In this document: positions 18,685 to 29,752 of the stretch, piece after piece
Layout of the letters: the number at the start of each line of letters is the position of its first letter
How positions within the stretch are numbered: the stretch's first letter is position 1
Origin: Erythrobacter litoralis
Lineage (GTDB): Bacteria; Pseudomonadota; Alphaproteobacteria; Sphingomonadales; Sphingomonadaceae
DNA length: 64,000 bases
Assembly (NCBI RefSeq): GCF_001719165.1
Contig: NZ_CP017057.1
Span: 1,116,001 to 1,180,000, forward strand
Direction of reading: 5' to 3'
Notes under the pieces: model-generated
The model's database searches: none
What the model saw: the letters and a program-made list of their open reading frames with translations, nothing else
Told to the model about the DNA's origin: nothing
Program-made: the position numbers and the translations under genes

Positions 18685-20046
18685 ATGCACGATTTCGCCG
18701 CCATCATCCTCGCCGCGGGCAAGGGCACCCGCATGAAGAGCGACCTTCACAAGGTGCTCCACCCGATCGCCGGGAGGCCGATGCTCGGTCATCTCATGGC
18801 CGCGGTCGATCAACTGGGCGCGGCTCGGCAGGTGGTCGTGGTCGGCGCGGGGCGCGACCAGATCGAGCAAGCGGTGGAGGGCAGGGCCGAAACCTGCCTG
18901 CAGGAACCGCAGCTCGGCACCGGTCACGCGGTGCAGCAGGCCGAAACGCTGCTTGACGGATTCGATGGCGACGCGCTCGTCCTGTATGGCGACGTGCCGT
19001 TCGTGCGCGCAGAAACGATGCGCGCGATGCTCGAACGACTGAACGAACCAGATGCGCCCGCCGTGGTGGTGCTGGGCTTCGAACCCGATGATCCGCTCGC
19101 CTATGGCCGCGTCATCGCCGACGATGACGGCGCGATCATCAAGATGGTTGAATACAAGGACGCGGATGAAGGCGAGCGCGCCTGCCACCTGTGCAATTCG
19201 GGCCTGATGGCAGCGAAGGCAGGCGATCTGTTCGCGCTGCTCGCCCGGGTCGGCAATGACAACGCGCAGGGCGAATATTACCTTCCCGACATCGTCAACA
19301 TCGCGATTGCCGACGGGCGGGTCTGCGCGGTCGTCATCACCGACGATCCGGACGAGGTCGCCGGCATCAATTCGCGCTCGGAACTCGCTCGCGTGGAGGC
19401 GCGCTGGCAGGCCGTGCGGCGCGAACGGGCAATGGCCGACGGCGCGACACTCATCGCGCCCGACACGGTGTTCTTCAGCTGGGACACCCAGATCGGCCGC
19501 GACGTGACGATCGAACCGCATGTCGTGTTCGGCCCCGGCGTGAGCGTAGCCGATCACGTCCACATCAAGGCCTATTGCCATATCGAGGGCGCGACCATCG
19601 CAAGCGGCGCATCGGTCGGCCCCTTCGCCCGCCTGCGCCCGGGCGCGGTGATGGAGGAGGGCAGCTTCGTCGGCAATTTCGTCGAGATGAAGAAGGCCGT
19701 CCTGGGCAAGGGCGCCAAGGCCAGCCACCTCTCCTATATCGGCGATGCGACCGTGGGTGCGGGCGCCAATATCGGTGCGGGCACGATCACCTGCAATTAC
19801 GACGGCTATTTCAAGTACCAGACCCATATCGGCGAACGCGCCTTCATCGGATCGAACAGCGCTCTCGTCGCTCCGGTCAATATCGGCCCCGACGCGATCG
19901 TCGCCGCCGGCTCCACCGTCAGTCGCGACGTGGCGGCGGGCGAATTGCGCATGGTGCGCGCCGAACAGCTGATGAAACCCGGCTGGGCGGACCGATTCCA
20001 TGATACGATGAAGAAGAAGAAGGAAGGATCGAAAAGGGAGAAGTGA
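18685..20046 (+). CDS. glmU: Bifunctional GlmU (GlcN-1-P acetyltransferase / GlcNAc-1-P uridyltransferase)
   Basis: GlmU makes UDP-GlcNAc, the precursor of peptidoglycan and LPS. The N-terminal Rossmann-like pyrophosphorylase shows LAAGKGTRM, the QxGTGHA-type motif and YGDVPF. The C-terminal left-handed beta-helix (from about residue 240) shows RPGAVMEEGSFVGNFVEMKK and the catalytic histidine region KASHLSYIGDA followed by NIGAGTITCNYDG. At 453 residues it is full length. The stop overlaps the start of the VOC gene by 4 bases. Confidence 0.97.
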   Translation: MHDFAAIILAAGKGTRMKSDLHKVLHPIAGRPMLGHLMAAVDQLGAARQVVVVGAGRDQIEQAVEGRAETCLQEPQLGTGHAVQQAETLLDGFDGDALVLYGDVPFVRAETMRAMLERLNEPDAPAVVVLGFEPDDPLAYGRVIADDDGAIIKMVEYKDADEGERACHLCNSGLMAAKAGDLFALLARVGNDNAQGEYYLPDIVNIAIADGRVCAVVITDDPDEVAGINSRSELARVEARWQAVRRERAMADGATLIAPDTVFFSWDTQIGRDVTIEPHVVFGPGVSVADHVHIKAYCHIEGATIASGASVGPFARLRPGAVMEEGSFVGNFVEMKKAVLGKGAKASHLSYIGDATVGAGANIGAGTITCNYDGYFKYQTHIGERAFIGSNSALVAPVNIGPDAIVAAGSTVSRDVAAGELRMVRAEQLMKPGWADRFHDTMKKKKEGSKREK

Positions 20047-20414
20047 GCGTGGCCCCGATCCTGTTCATCGCCACTGCCCGCGCCGAGGAAGCGCGGGCCT
20101 TCTACGCGGACGTGATGGGCTTCGCGCTGAAGGACGACAATCCCTTCTCGATCGAATTCGATGCCGGCGGCACGATGCTGCGGGTCCAGAAGGTCGAGAC
20201 ATTCGAGCCGCACCCTTTCACCGCGATCGGCTGGCTGGTCGAGGATATCGCGGCCGAACGCGACCGGCTGTACGATCGCGGCGCCCGCTTCGTGCGTTTC
20301 GATTTCCTCGACCAGGACGAACGCGATGTCTGGACGGCTCCCGATGGGGCCAGGGTCTGCTGGATGAAAGATCCCGACGGCAACACACTGTCGCTGACCC
20401 AGTTAGCGGCTTGA
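20043..20414 (+). CDS. VOC (glyoxalase/bleomycin-resistance fold) protein
   Basis: The 123-residue protein has the paired beta-alpha-beta-beta-beta pattern of a single VOC module (ATARAEEARAFYADVMGF, then WLVEDIAAERDRLYDRG and WMKDPDGNTLSL). Such proteins are metal enzymes or binding proteins with many substrates, and the substrate here cannot be told. The GTG start at 20043 lies in the glmU stop (GTGA), so it is translationally coupled to glmU. Confidence 0.82.
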   Translation: MSVAPILFIATARAEEARAFYADVMGFALKDDNPFSIEFDAGGTMLRVQKVETFEPHPFTAIGWLVEDIAAERDRLYDRGARFVRFDFLDQDERDVWTAPDGARVCWMKDPDGNTLSLTQLAA

Positions 20415-20686
20415 GCGCGGGCGAGGATCGCGTCTGCTGGCTTTGCGGTCGTCCCTTCGCGACGCGCATCCAGTGGCATCACCCCGTGCCGAGGTCGAAA
20501 AAGGGGCGCACCACCGTCCCGGTTCATCCGATCTGCCACAAGACCATCCACGCCAATTTCACCAATGCCGAACTCGCCCGGATCGGCGATGCGCCCGAAT
20601 TGATCCGCGCGAAGCCGGAAATCGCGAAGTTCGTGCGCTGGATCAGCACCAGGCCGCCCGATTTTCACGCGCCGACGCGGACGTGA
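20411..20686 (+). CDS. Small HNH-like zinc protein
   Basis: The 91-residue product has a compact HNH-like metal site: CxxC at residues 9-12, HH at 23-24 within WHHPVPRSKKG, and H39-x2-CH followed by H47 (VHPICHKTIH). This is the core of small HNH endonucleases or anticodon/DNA-binding HNH folds, but nuclease activity is not proven. The TTG start at 20411 overlaps the VOC stop (TTGA). Tight coupling to a peptidoglycan-precursor gene is unexplained. Confidence 0.75.
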   Translation: MSAGEDRVCWLCGRPFATRIQWHHPVPRSKKGRTTVPVHPICHKTIHANFTNAELARIGDAPELIRAKPEIAKFVRWISTRPPDFHAPTRT

Positions 20687-20729
20687 AGCGGGCGCGGGAA
20701 CCTTCGCAGTCCCAGGGGGCTTTACCGGC

Positions 20730-21383
20730 ATGAGAAAGACATTCTGGATCGCCGCGGGCAGCGCGCTCGCCCTTGCCGGAGCCGCCATGGCCTACGCCCA
20801 GTATCGCGACACCGAAGAGCCCGATTATGCCTCAGTGGCTGTCGACGGGGCATTCGAACTGCGCGATTATCCGGCGCTCGTTGTGGCCGAGATCACCCAT
20901 ATCGGTACCCGCCAGGCGGCGAGTTCGCGCAGCTTCCGCCGCCTTGCCGCCTATATCTTCGCGCAGGATCGGCCGGCCGGGGGCGAGCGGATCGCCATGA
21001 CCTCGCCCGTGCTGCAGGACCGCGTTGCCGAGGACGAGAAGATCGCGATGACCGCGCCGGTGATGGAGGAACAGGTCGCCAAGGACAGTTGGCGCATGCG
21101 CTTCGTGATGCCCGCGAAGTACACGCTGGGCACCTTGCCCGAACCGCCCTCCGACATCACCCTGACCGAGATCCCGGCCCGCCGCATGGCAGCGGTGCGC
21201 TTTGCCGGAAACGGGTCGGCAGCCGATCTTGCTGACATGGAGCAGATGCTCGCCGAATGGATCGAGGCGCAGGGACTGCGGTCGAAGGGCACCTTTGAAT
21301 ACGCTTTCTACGATGCCCCGATGGTGCCCGGGCCCCTGCGCCGGAACGAGGTCATGATCGAAGTCGAGGAACCGCGCGAATAG
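20730..21383 (+). CDS. SOUL-family heme-binding-like protein
   Basis: The 217-residue protein has an N-terminal signal or anchor segment (about residues 5-23). A SOUL domain follows, recognisable from FELRDYPALVVAEI, SFRRLAAYIF, the repeated IAMTSPV/IAMTAPVMEE motifs and the C-terminal YAFYDAPMVPGPLRRNEV. Eukaryotic and archaeal members bind heme or porphyrin; bacterial roles are unclear. It lies 43 bp after the HNH-like gene with the same orientation and could be the operon end. Confidence 0.88.
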   Translation: MRKTFWIAAGSALALAGAAMAYAQYRDTEEPDYASVAVDGAFELRDYPALVVAEITHIGTRQAASSRSFRRLAAYIFAQDRPAGGERIAMTSPVLQDRVAEDEKIAMTAPVMEEQVAKDSWRMRFVMPAKYTLGTLPEPPSDITLTEIPARRMAAVRFAGNGSAADLADMEQMLAEWIEAQGLRSKGTFEYAFYDAPMVPGPLRRNEVMIEVEEPRE

Positions 21384-21387
21384 GCGA

Positions 21388-21627
21388 TCACGCCTCTTCG
21401 AGGTTGCTTTCGCGCGCGCTCGTCCCCACGAAATCGCGTTCCCATTGTTCGAATTCGCTGCGGCTGAGCAGGTATCGCTCGCGCGCTTCGTGGAAGCTGA
21501 TCGCCTGTTCGCGCACGGCTCGCACCACGCCCGCCTTGCGCGCGGGGGACCAATGGACCCGGTGGCTCGGCGGCAGGCCGTAACGCTTGATCGCCTCGGC
21601 GATGGAAATGTCTTTCGGATAAGCCAT
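21388..21627 (-). CDS. sciP: SciP-like DUF1153 CtrA regulator
   Basis: This is a 79-residue helix-turn-helix protein of the DUF1153 family. The core pattern HWSPARKAGVVRAVREQAIS followed by FHEARERYLLSRSEFEQW matches SciP, which in Caulobacter binds CtrA and blocks its activation of cell-cycle promoters. The N-terminal part is shorter than in Caulobacter. ATG 21627 has GAAGGGAG upstream. Upstream DNA contains a TTAACC half-site. It is convergent with the SOUL gene, with only 4 bp between the stops. Confidence 0.85.
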   Translation of the reverse strand: MAYPKDISIAEAIKRYGLPPSHRVHWSPARKAGVVRAVREQAISFHEARERYLLSRSEFEQWERDFVGTSARESNLEEA

Positions 21628-21698
21628 GTCTCACTCCCTTCTCGCCCCTGTGTGACGCAAGAGAGCGGCTCTCAGGCTTAAGCCCGACTTTCGAAAGG

Positions 21699-21706
21699 TG
21701 GTTAAG
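21699..21706 (-). promoter_or_regulatory. Possible CtrA half-site upstream of sciP
   Basis: On the minus strand this reads CTTAACCA, matching the half-site of the CtrA consensus. A second TTAA lies at 21678-21681, but the spacing is not the canonical 7 bases, so a full CtrA box is not present. Confidence 0.3.
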
Positions 21707-21794
21707 ACAGCGTTGCCGACACCCCTCGTGCGCCATCTGCGACGAAGCGAAGAGCGATTGTCGGAATGCCTTACAAAGGCGGCGGAAGAAAGCG

Positions 21795-21829
21795 AAAGGG
21801 CGGCCCGCAATGAAGCGGGCCGCCCTTCC
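21795..21829 (-). terminator. Intrinsic terminator of the prolyl oligopeptidase gene
   Basis: A 13-bp stem (AAGGGCGGCCCGC paired with GCGGGCCGCCCTT) has a 6-base loop and lies 27 bp past the peptidase stop. The run after the stem on the minus strand is TTTCGCTTTC. Confidence 0.8.
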
Positions 21830-21855
21830 TTTGGCGCTTCATGCGGACGGGCGAA

Positions 21856-24006
21856 TCAGCCGCCCGAGCGGTCGTCCATCAGGCGCTGCATCAGGTAGAC
21901 ATGTTGGAGCGCCTCGAGCTTGGCGCGCTGTTCATTGTCGACCCCGCCCGAATGGCCGCCGGTCATGTCCTCGAAATAATAGTAATCGTGCCCCTGCGCC
22001 TTCAGCTTGGCCGCGCCCTTTCTCGCATGGGCGGGGTGGGTGCGATCATCGGCGGTCGATGCCCACAGGAAGGGGGCAGGGTAGTCCTCCTCCTCGGCGA
22101 TCATCTGGTAGGGCGAATAGCCTTCGATCCAGGCGCGCTGTTCGGGGATGCGCGGGTCGCCATATTCGCCGATCCACGAAGCGCCGCGCCCGATCAGGTG
22201 ATAGCGCAGCATGTCGAACAGCGGGATCTGCACGATCGCCGCGCCGAACAGGTCGGGTCGCTGGGTGAATGCGGTCCCGACCAGAAGGCCGCCCTGCGAG
22301 CCGCCCTGGATGCCGAGATGGTCGGGGCTGGTGAAGCCGCGCTCTACAAGGTCCTCGGCCACCGCGAGAAAATCATCCCACGTGCGCTGCTTGTTCTCGC
22401 GTATCGCGCTCTGGTGCCAGCCGGGTCCGAACTCGCCTCCGCCGCGCAGGTTCGCAAGGACATAGGCCCCGCCGCGTTCGAGCCACAGCTTGCCGGTCGT
22501 GCCGAGATAGCCGGGCAGACGCGGAATCTGGAAGCCGCCGTAGCCGGTCAGCAATGTCGGAGTCGCGCGGTCCAGTTTCATCCCTGCGGGCTTGACGATG
22601 AAATAGGGAATTTTCGTCCCGTCCGCACTCGACGCCTCATGCTGTTCGACCTCCATGCCCGCCTTGTCGAAATAGTAGGGCGAGGTCTTGATGATCTCGG
22701 GAGCACTATCGCCGTCCGAGTAATAGAGCGTCGTCGGGTTGAGGAAATCGGTGACGGTGAACATGACCTGGTCGGTCTCGTTCGAGCTCGCCGCGATCCC
22801 GACCGTCGCGTTGTCAGGCAGGTCGACTTCCTCGCTGATCCATGCACCGTCTGCGTAATTGAACTTGAGCACCTTGCCGACGACATTGTCGAGCAGGCCG
22901 ACATAGAGTGCCTGCGCGGTGACCGACCCGCCACGCTTGGTCTGACGCTCGCCGGGTGCCCACACCAGCGTCCTTGCGGCGCCATTGGGATCGGCCTTCC
23001 ACTCCTCGAGATCGACCGCGATCAGGCTGTCGGCCGGGAACCTCTGCCCCTGCGTCTCCCATTCGACATCGGTCGAGAACAGCAGGTGCCCGTCAACGAT
23101 GCCGTAGGGCGAGGCCTTTTTCGGGATGTCGAGTTCTAGCCATTCACCGTCCTTCCAGACGTAATAGACGCTTTCGTGGAAGCTCACGCCGCGGAACGCC
23201 GTGCGCGCCTGGATCGTGCCGCTGGCATCGCGCAACAGGCTAGCGCCGGCCCACACGTCGGAGGGCTCGCCGCGGAAGATTTCCTCGGCTTGGGAAATCG
23301 GGGTGCCGCGCTTCCAGACGCGGCTCGTGAAGGGATATTCGCTCTCGGTCAGCGTGCCATCGCCAAAATCGCGGTTCACCAGCAGGGTATTCTCGTCGAT
23401 CCACGAGATGCCGCCCTGGCTCTTTTCATTGAGCACGAAGCCGCCTTCGACGAAGGTCTTGGTCGAAGTGTCGAATTCGCGCATCACGGTGGCGTCCTCG
23501 CCTCCGTCGGAGAGCGCGATCATGCACTTGTTGAGAGCGGGCGGCAGACAGGTCGAACCCTTGTAGACCCATTCCCTGCCCTCTGCGGCGGCGAGCGCAT
23601 CGATGTCGAGCACGGTTTCCCATTCGGGCTCGTCGCTGCGATAGCTCTCCAGGGTGGTGCGCCTGACGAGCCCCTTGGGATTCTCCTTGTCCTGCCAGAA
23701 ATTGTACAGCCCGTCCGGTCGGAAGGAGACGTAGGGGATCCGGTCCTCGCTGTCATAGATGGCGAGCGCTTCGGCCTTTAACTGTTCGAAGCGCGGGTCG
23801 CTTTCGAGAGCGGCGAGGGTGCGCTCGTTTTCCTTTTCGACCCATTCGAGCGCCGTCTCCGAGCGCGCTTCCTCCAACCAGATGTAAGGGTCCTCTTCGG
23901 GACCGGGTACGCCCGGGGCGGTTTCGGAATTGCTCTGCGCGTTCGCGCCGGTCATCGAGGTCAGGGTCATCGCGGCTGCCAGTGGAAGGGTTGATACAAG
24001 CTTCAA
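21856..24006 (-). CDS. Exported prolyl oligopeptidase family serine peptidase (S9A)
   Basis: The 716-residue protein has a signal peptide (about residues 1-23, ending GANAQ). An N-terminal short helical segment (DPYIWLEEARSETALEWVE) precedes a seven-bladed propeller and an alpha/beta-hydrolase domain. The catalytic serine is in GIQGGSQGGLL, the aspartate in DDRTHPAHARK and the histidine in GGHSGG. It probably cleaves proline-containing peptides in the periplasm. The start is TTG 24006, supported by CAGGAGAGG about 4 bases upstream. The gene is monocistronic between two terminators. Confidence 0.92.
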   Translation of the reverse strand: MKLVSTLPLAAAMTLTSMTGANAQSNSETAPGVPGPEEDPYIWLEEARSETALEWVEKENERTLAALESDPRFEQLKAEALAIYDSEDRIPYVSFRPDGLYNFWQDKENPKGLVRRTTLESYRSDEPEWETVLDIDALAAAEGREWVYKGSTCLPPALNKCMIALSDGGEDATVMREFDTSTKTFVEGGFVLNEKSQGGISWIDENTLLVNRDFGDGTLTESEYPFTSRVWKRGTPISQAEEIFRGEPSDVWAGASLLRDASGTIQARTAFRGVSFHESVYYVWKDGEWLELDIPKKASPYGIVDGHLLFSTDVEWETQGQRFPADSLIAVDLEEWKADPNGAARTLVWAPGERQTKRGGSVTAQALYVGLLDNVVGKVLKFNYADGAWISEEVDLPDNATVGIAASSNETDQVMFTVTDFLNPTTLYYSDGDSAPEIIKTSPYYFDKAGMEVEQHEASSADGTKIPYFIVKPAGMKLDRATPTLLTGYGGFQIPRLPGYLGTTGKLWLERGGAYVLANLRGGGEFGPGWHQSAIRENKQRTWDDFLAVAEDLVERGFTSPDHLGIQGGSQGGLLVGTAFTQRPDLFGAAIVQIPLFDMLRYHLIGRGASWIGEYGDPRIPEQRAWIEGYSPYQMIAEEEDYPAPFLWASTADDRTHPAHARKGAAKLKAQGHDYYYFEDMTGGHSGGVDNEQRAKLEALQHVYLMQRLMDDRSGG

Positions 24007-24082
24007 GTGTCCTCTCCTGAACGGAATTGCTTGACGCAGATGTGACCGGATGCCGCCTCGATGTGAAGGGGAAGAATCAAAA

Positions 24083-24111
24083 AAGGGCGACCCCTTGCAG
24101 GGCCGCCCTTT
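24083..24111 (-). terminator. Intrinsic terminator of the atp operon
   Basis: A stem of AAGGGCG/CGCCCTT with inner pairs and one bulge is followed on the minus strand by six T residues. It lies 27 bp after the atpC stop, at the end of the operon. Confidence 0.85.
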
Positions 24112-24137
24112 GGTTCTTCATTCGCTGGATCGAGCGC

Positions 24138-24395
24138 TCAGCCCTCGACATGCTCCGCGAGCACGGTGAGGCCGTTCGCGCCGACTTCGGCGAAACCGCC
24201 GCGCACCTCGATCGTCTCGGGCGCCGCGCCTTCGCTCTTGTAGACCCGCACCTCGCCGTCGCGGATCGTCGACATGAAGGGCGCGTGGCCCTCGAGCACG
24301 CCGAATTCGCCTTCTGCCCCGGGCACGACGACCATGTGGACGTCCTCGGAGCGAACCAGCTTGGCCGGAGTGACGAGTTCGAAGTGGAGTGCCAT
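24138..24395 (-). CDS. atpC: ATP synthase epsilon subunit, short form
   Basis: The 85-residue product contains the complete N-terminal beta-sandwich ([32 protein letters not shown], split by the conserved Gly-Glu-Phe-Gly, then [18 protein letters not shown]). It stops before the C-terminal two-helix domain that in most bacteria inhibits ATP hydrolysis. The truncation is clean, and atpD begins 5 bp upstream, so no lost exon-like remnant is seen. Epsilon joins gamma to the c-ring in the F1 rotor. Confidence 0.93.
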   Translation of the reverse strand: MALHFELVTPAKLVRSEDVHMVVVPGAEGEFGVLEGHAPFMSTIRDGEVRVYKSEGAAPETIEVRGGFAEVGANGLTVLAEHVEG

Positions 24396-24400
24396 CGCGC

Positions 24401-25879
<1,479 letters not shown>

Positions 25880-25883
25880 TTAA

Positions 25884-26291
25884 TTACTGGATGGGGCAGT
25901 CTTCGGGGACTTCGACGAGACTGTAGGACGTGCCGTCTGCGGCCATGGTGAGCTCGCGGTCGGTTTCGGGCAGGTCGCTTTCGAGCTTGTAGCGGCAGGT
26001 GAACTGCTCGGCATTGTCGCCGGTGGTGCAGGTCGCCTCGATCACTTCGTCCTCGTATTCGCACTGGGCGAGGGCGAGCTGGACCTCGGCGAGGCTCGGG
26101 ACGTTCTCGTCCGCTTCGAGTTCGGCGGTCTCGCCGAGCGCCTCTTCCTCACCCGGTTCCGCTTCGAGGATCGAGGGCGTCGTAGGCTCGGCGGCGACTT
26201 CCTCGAGCTTGTCGGGATCGACCGGGTCGCCGCACGCGGCGAGGGCCAGCGGCACGGCGAGGGCGATGAAGAGGGAAGGGGTGATGCGCAT
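25884..26291 (-). CDS. Lipoprotein encoded inside the ATP synthase operon
   Basis: The 135-residue protein begins with a signal peptide ending in the lipobox LAAC (Cys20). A very acidic Glu/Ala/Thr linker (about residues 25-65) follows. The C-terminal domain of about 65 residues contains four cysteines (LALAQCEYEDEVIEATCTTGDN split by the Cys, FTCRYKLE, EDCPIQ) that could form two disulfides. The ATG shares one base with the atpG stop and lies 25 bp before atpD, so it must be transcribed with the F1 genes. I do not recognise the family. Confidence 0.85.
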   Translation of the reverse strand: MRITPSLFIALAVPLALAACGDPVDPDKLEEVAAEPTTPSILEAEPGEEEALGETAELEADENVPSLAEVQLALAQCEYEDEVIEATCTTGDNAEQFTCRYKLESDLPETDRELTMAADGTSYSLVEVPEDCPIQ

Positions 26292-27160
26292 TACAATGCC
26301 TCCGCGCCGGCGATGATTTCGATCAGCTCGGTCGTGATCGCGGCCTGGCGGCTGCGGTTGTACTCGATGTTGAGATCCTTGATGAGCTCGCCCGCATTGC
26401 GCGTCGCATTGTCCATCGCGGTCATCGAGGCGCCCTGTTCCGACGCCTCGCGTTCGAGCAGCGCGCCGAAGAGCTGCGTCTTGACGTAGCGCGGGAGCAG
26501 TTCCTCGAGGATTTCCTCCTCGCCCGGTTCGTATTCGACCATGGCTTCGTCCGTGTTCGCGCTGTCGGGCGAGGGGACCGGGATGAGCTGGTTGACGGTC
26601 GGATCCTGCACCAGTGCCGACTTGAAGGTCGGGTAGATGAGATGCGCGATGTCGAACTTGCCCGCTTCGTACATTTCGATCAGTTCGGCCGCGATCGCGT
26701 CGGCTTCCTCGAAACCGGGCGTCTTGACCTCGCTCGTGTCGAAGCCGCCGCCGATCTGCTTGGCGAAATCGCGCTTCAAGGGCGCGCGGCCCTTCTTGCC
26801 GACGAGGTAGAATTCGATCTCCTTGCCCTGCGCCAGCAATTCGCGCGCCTTGGCCTTGGCAGCCTTGACGAGGTTCGCGTTGAGACCGCCGCACAGGCCC
26901 TTGTCGGTGTTGACGACGACAATCAGGTTGCGCCGGTCGGATCCGGTCCCGGCGAGCAGCTTCGGCGCGTTGTCGCCGGACACGCGCCCCGCGAGGCTCG
27001 CCATGACGCCCGCCAGCCGCTCGGCATAGGGACGCGCGGCCTCGGCCGCGGCCTGCGCGCGGCGCAGCTTGGCCGCCGCGACCATCTGCTTGGCCTTGGT
27101 GATCTTCTGGGTCGACTTGACCGAGTTGATCCGGCCCTTGAGTTCCTTGAGGCTGGCCAC
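26291..27160 (-). CDS. atpG: ATP synthase F1 gamma subunit
   Basis: The central stalk subunit, 289 residues. It has the N-terminal helix [20 protein letters not shown] and the C-terminal helix with [20 protein letters not shown] and [25 protein letters not shown] (broken here for length), both diagnostic of gamma. It couples c-ring rotation to catalysis in beta. It lies 12 bp after atpA. Confidence 0.97.
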   Translation of the reverse strand: MASLKELKGRINSVKSTQKITKAKQMVAAAKLRRAQAAAEAARPYAERLAGVMASLAGRVSGDNAPKLLAGTGSDRRNLIVVVNTDKGLCGGLNANLVKAAKAKARELLAQGKEIEFYLVGKKGRAPLKRDFAKQIGGGFDTSEVKTPGFEEADAIAAELIEMYEAGKFDIAHLIYPTFKSALVQDPTVNQLIPVPSPDSANTDEAMVEYEPGEEEILEELLPRYVKTQLFGALLEREASEQGASMTAMDNATRNAGELIKDLNIEYNRSRQAAITTELIEIIAGAEAL

Positions 27161-27172
27161 CTGGCGCGCTCC

Positions 27173-28738
<1,566 letters not shown>

Positions 28739-28752
28739 TTATGGCTGTCTGG

Positions 28753-29307
28753 TTAGGCCTTCATGGCCTGCGAAAGCGAGTTGAGACGGGTGCGGATCGA
28801 GGCGTCGATGCGCTGCGAACCGATCGTGACGACGAGACCGCCGAGCAGGTCCGGATTGACGTCGGCGGTGAGCATGACTGTGCGGCCTTCGCGCGCGGTC
28901 AGCTTATCCTTGAGCCTGGCGAGCTGTTCGTCCGAAAGCGGATGCGCGCTGGTGACCTTGGCGCTGACTTCGCCACGCTGGGCGGCGGCGATGGCCTTGA
29001 ACGCGGTGATCATGTCGGTGAGCTTCGAGAGGCGGCGGTTTTCCGCCAGCACGCCGAGGAAATTCGTGGTGAGATCGGACAGGCCGAGATACTTCGCGAC
29101 GCCCGCGATCGCTTCGCCCTGTGCCCCGCGCGAGAGCTGCGGAGTGCTGGTCACTCCGCGCAGCTCCGGCGATTCGGCGAGCGCCTGCCGGAGCGTTTCG
29201 AGATCACGCTCGACGGCGGTGACGGTGCCATTCTCGCTCGCCAGTTCGAAAAGGGCAGCGGCATAACGCCCCGCTAGGCTGGCCTGTATACCGGCGGAAA
29301 TATCCAC
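28753..29307 (-). CDS. atpH: ATP synthase delta subunit
   Basis: The peripheral-stalk cap, 184 residues, linking the stator to the top of F1. The N-terminal helical domain ([17 protein letters not shown]) and the C-terminal signature ([24 protein letters not shown]) are clear. I chose GTG 29307, which has AGAGGA about 11 bases upstream; the longer ORF extends into non-conserved sequence. It is the first gene of the operon. F0 genes are elsewhere, as usual in alphaproteobacteria. Confidence 0.94.
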   Translation of the reverse strand: MDISAGIQASLAGRYAAALFELASENGTVTAVERDLETLRQALAESPELRGVTSTPQLSRGAQGEAIAGVAKYLGLSDLTTNFLGVLAENRRLSKLTDMITAFKAIAAAQRGEVSAKVTSAHPLSDEQLARLKDKLTAREGRTVMLTADVNPDLLGGLVVTIGSQRIDASIRTRLNSLSQAMKA

Positions 29308-29752
29308 GCGCTTGAGATCCTCTTGGAGGTCCGAGAAAACGATGCTGCGCCTCGCGCGAAAAGGGGGCGTCGATGACCCCTGCCGCAAGGCTGGCGCGCG
29401 CCTAGCACCGGGGGTGGGATGTTGCAAGCATGGGGCGGCGATTCTCTGGACAGCGTTTCGCACAAGCGGCCGGCTGCCCCGGCAAGGCGAAAACGCCCCA
29501 TTGCGCCGGGTGATGCGGGGGGATCGATGGAGATGCGCCCGATGGCCCCGAATTGCAGCGTCGAGATCGGCGTCTCGCTCTTTTCGCACGACGAAGAAGA
29601 CACGCAGGCCAGTCGGCCCATTCGAAAACGGTGGTCCGGCGCAGTGGACGGTTTGTGGCCGCCATGGCCAAGACGAGCCCTACCATCCTGATGTCCGAGC
29701 CGCCGGCAGCATCACACTACCGGCAGCGTCACACTAGAGGTCCAGCGGGATT
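29308..29752. other. 445-bp gene-free region upstream of the atp operon
   Basis: No ORF here has convincing coding character. It should contain the atp promoter. On the minus strand TTGCAA (29422-29427) with CTAGGC (29400-29405) 16 bases downstream is a weak candidate, similar in layout to the rpmF promoter in this window. Confidence 0.4.

Noticed and set aside
29402-29686. Minus-strand ORF of 94 codons upstream of the atp operon
   Set aside because: Arg/Ala/Pro-rich, no conserved pattern, and it lies where the atp promoter should be.
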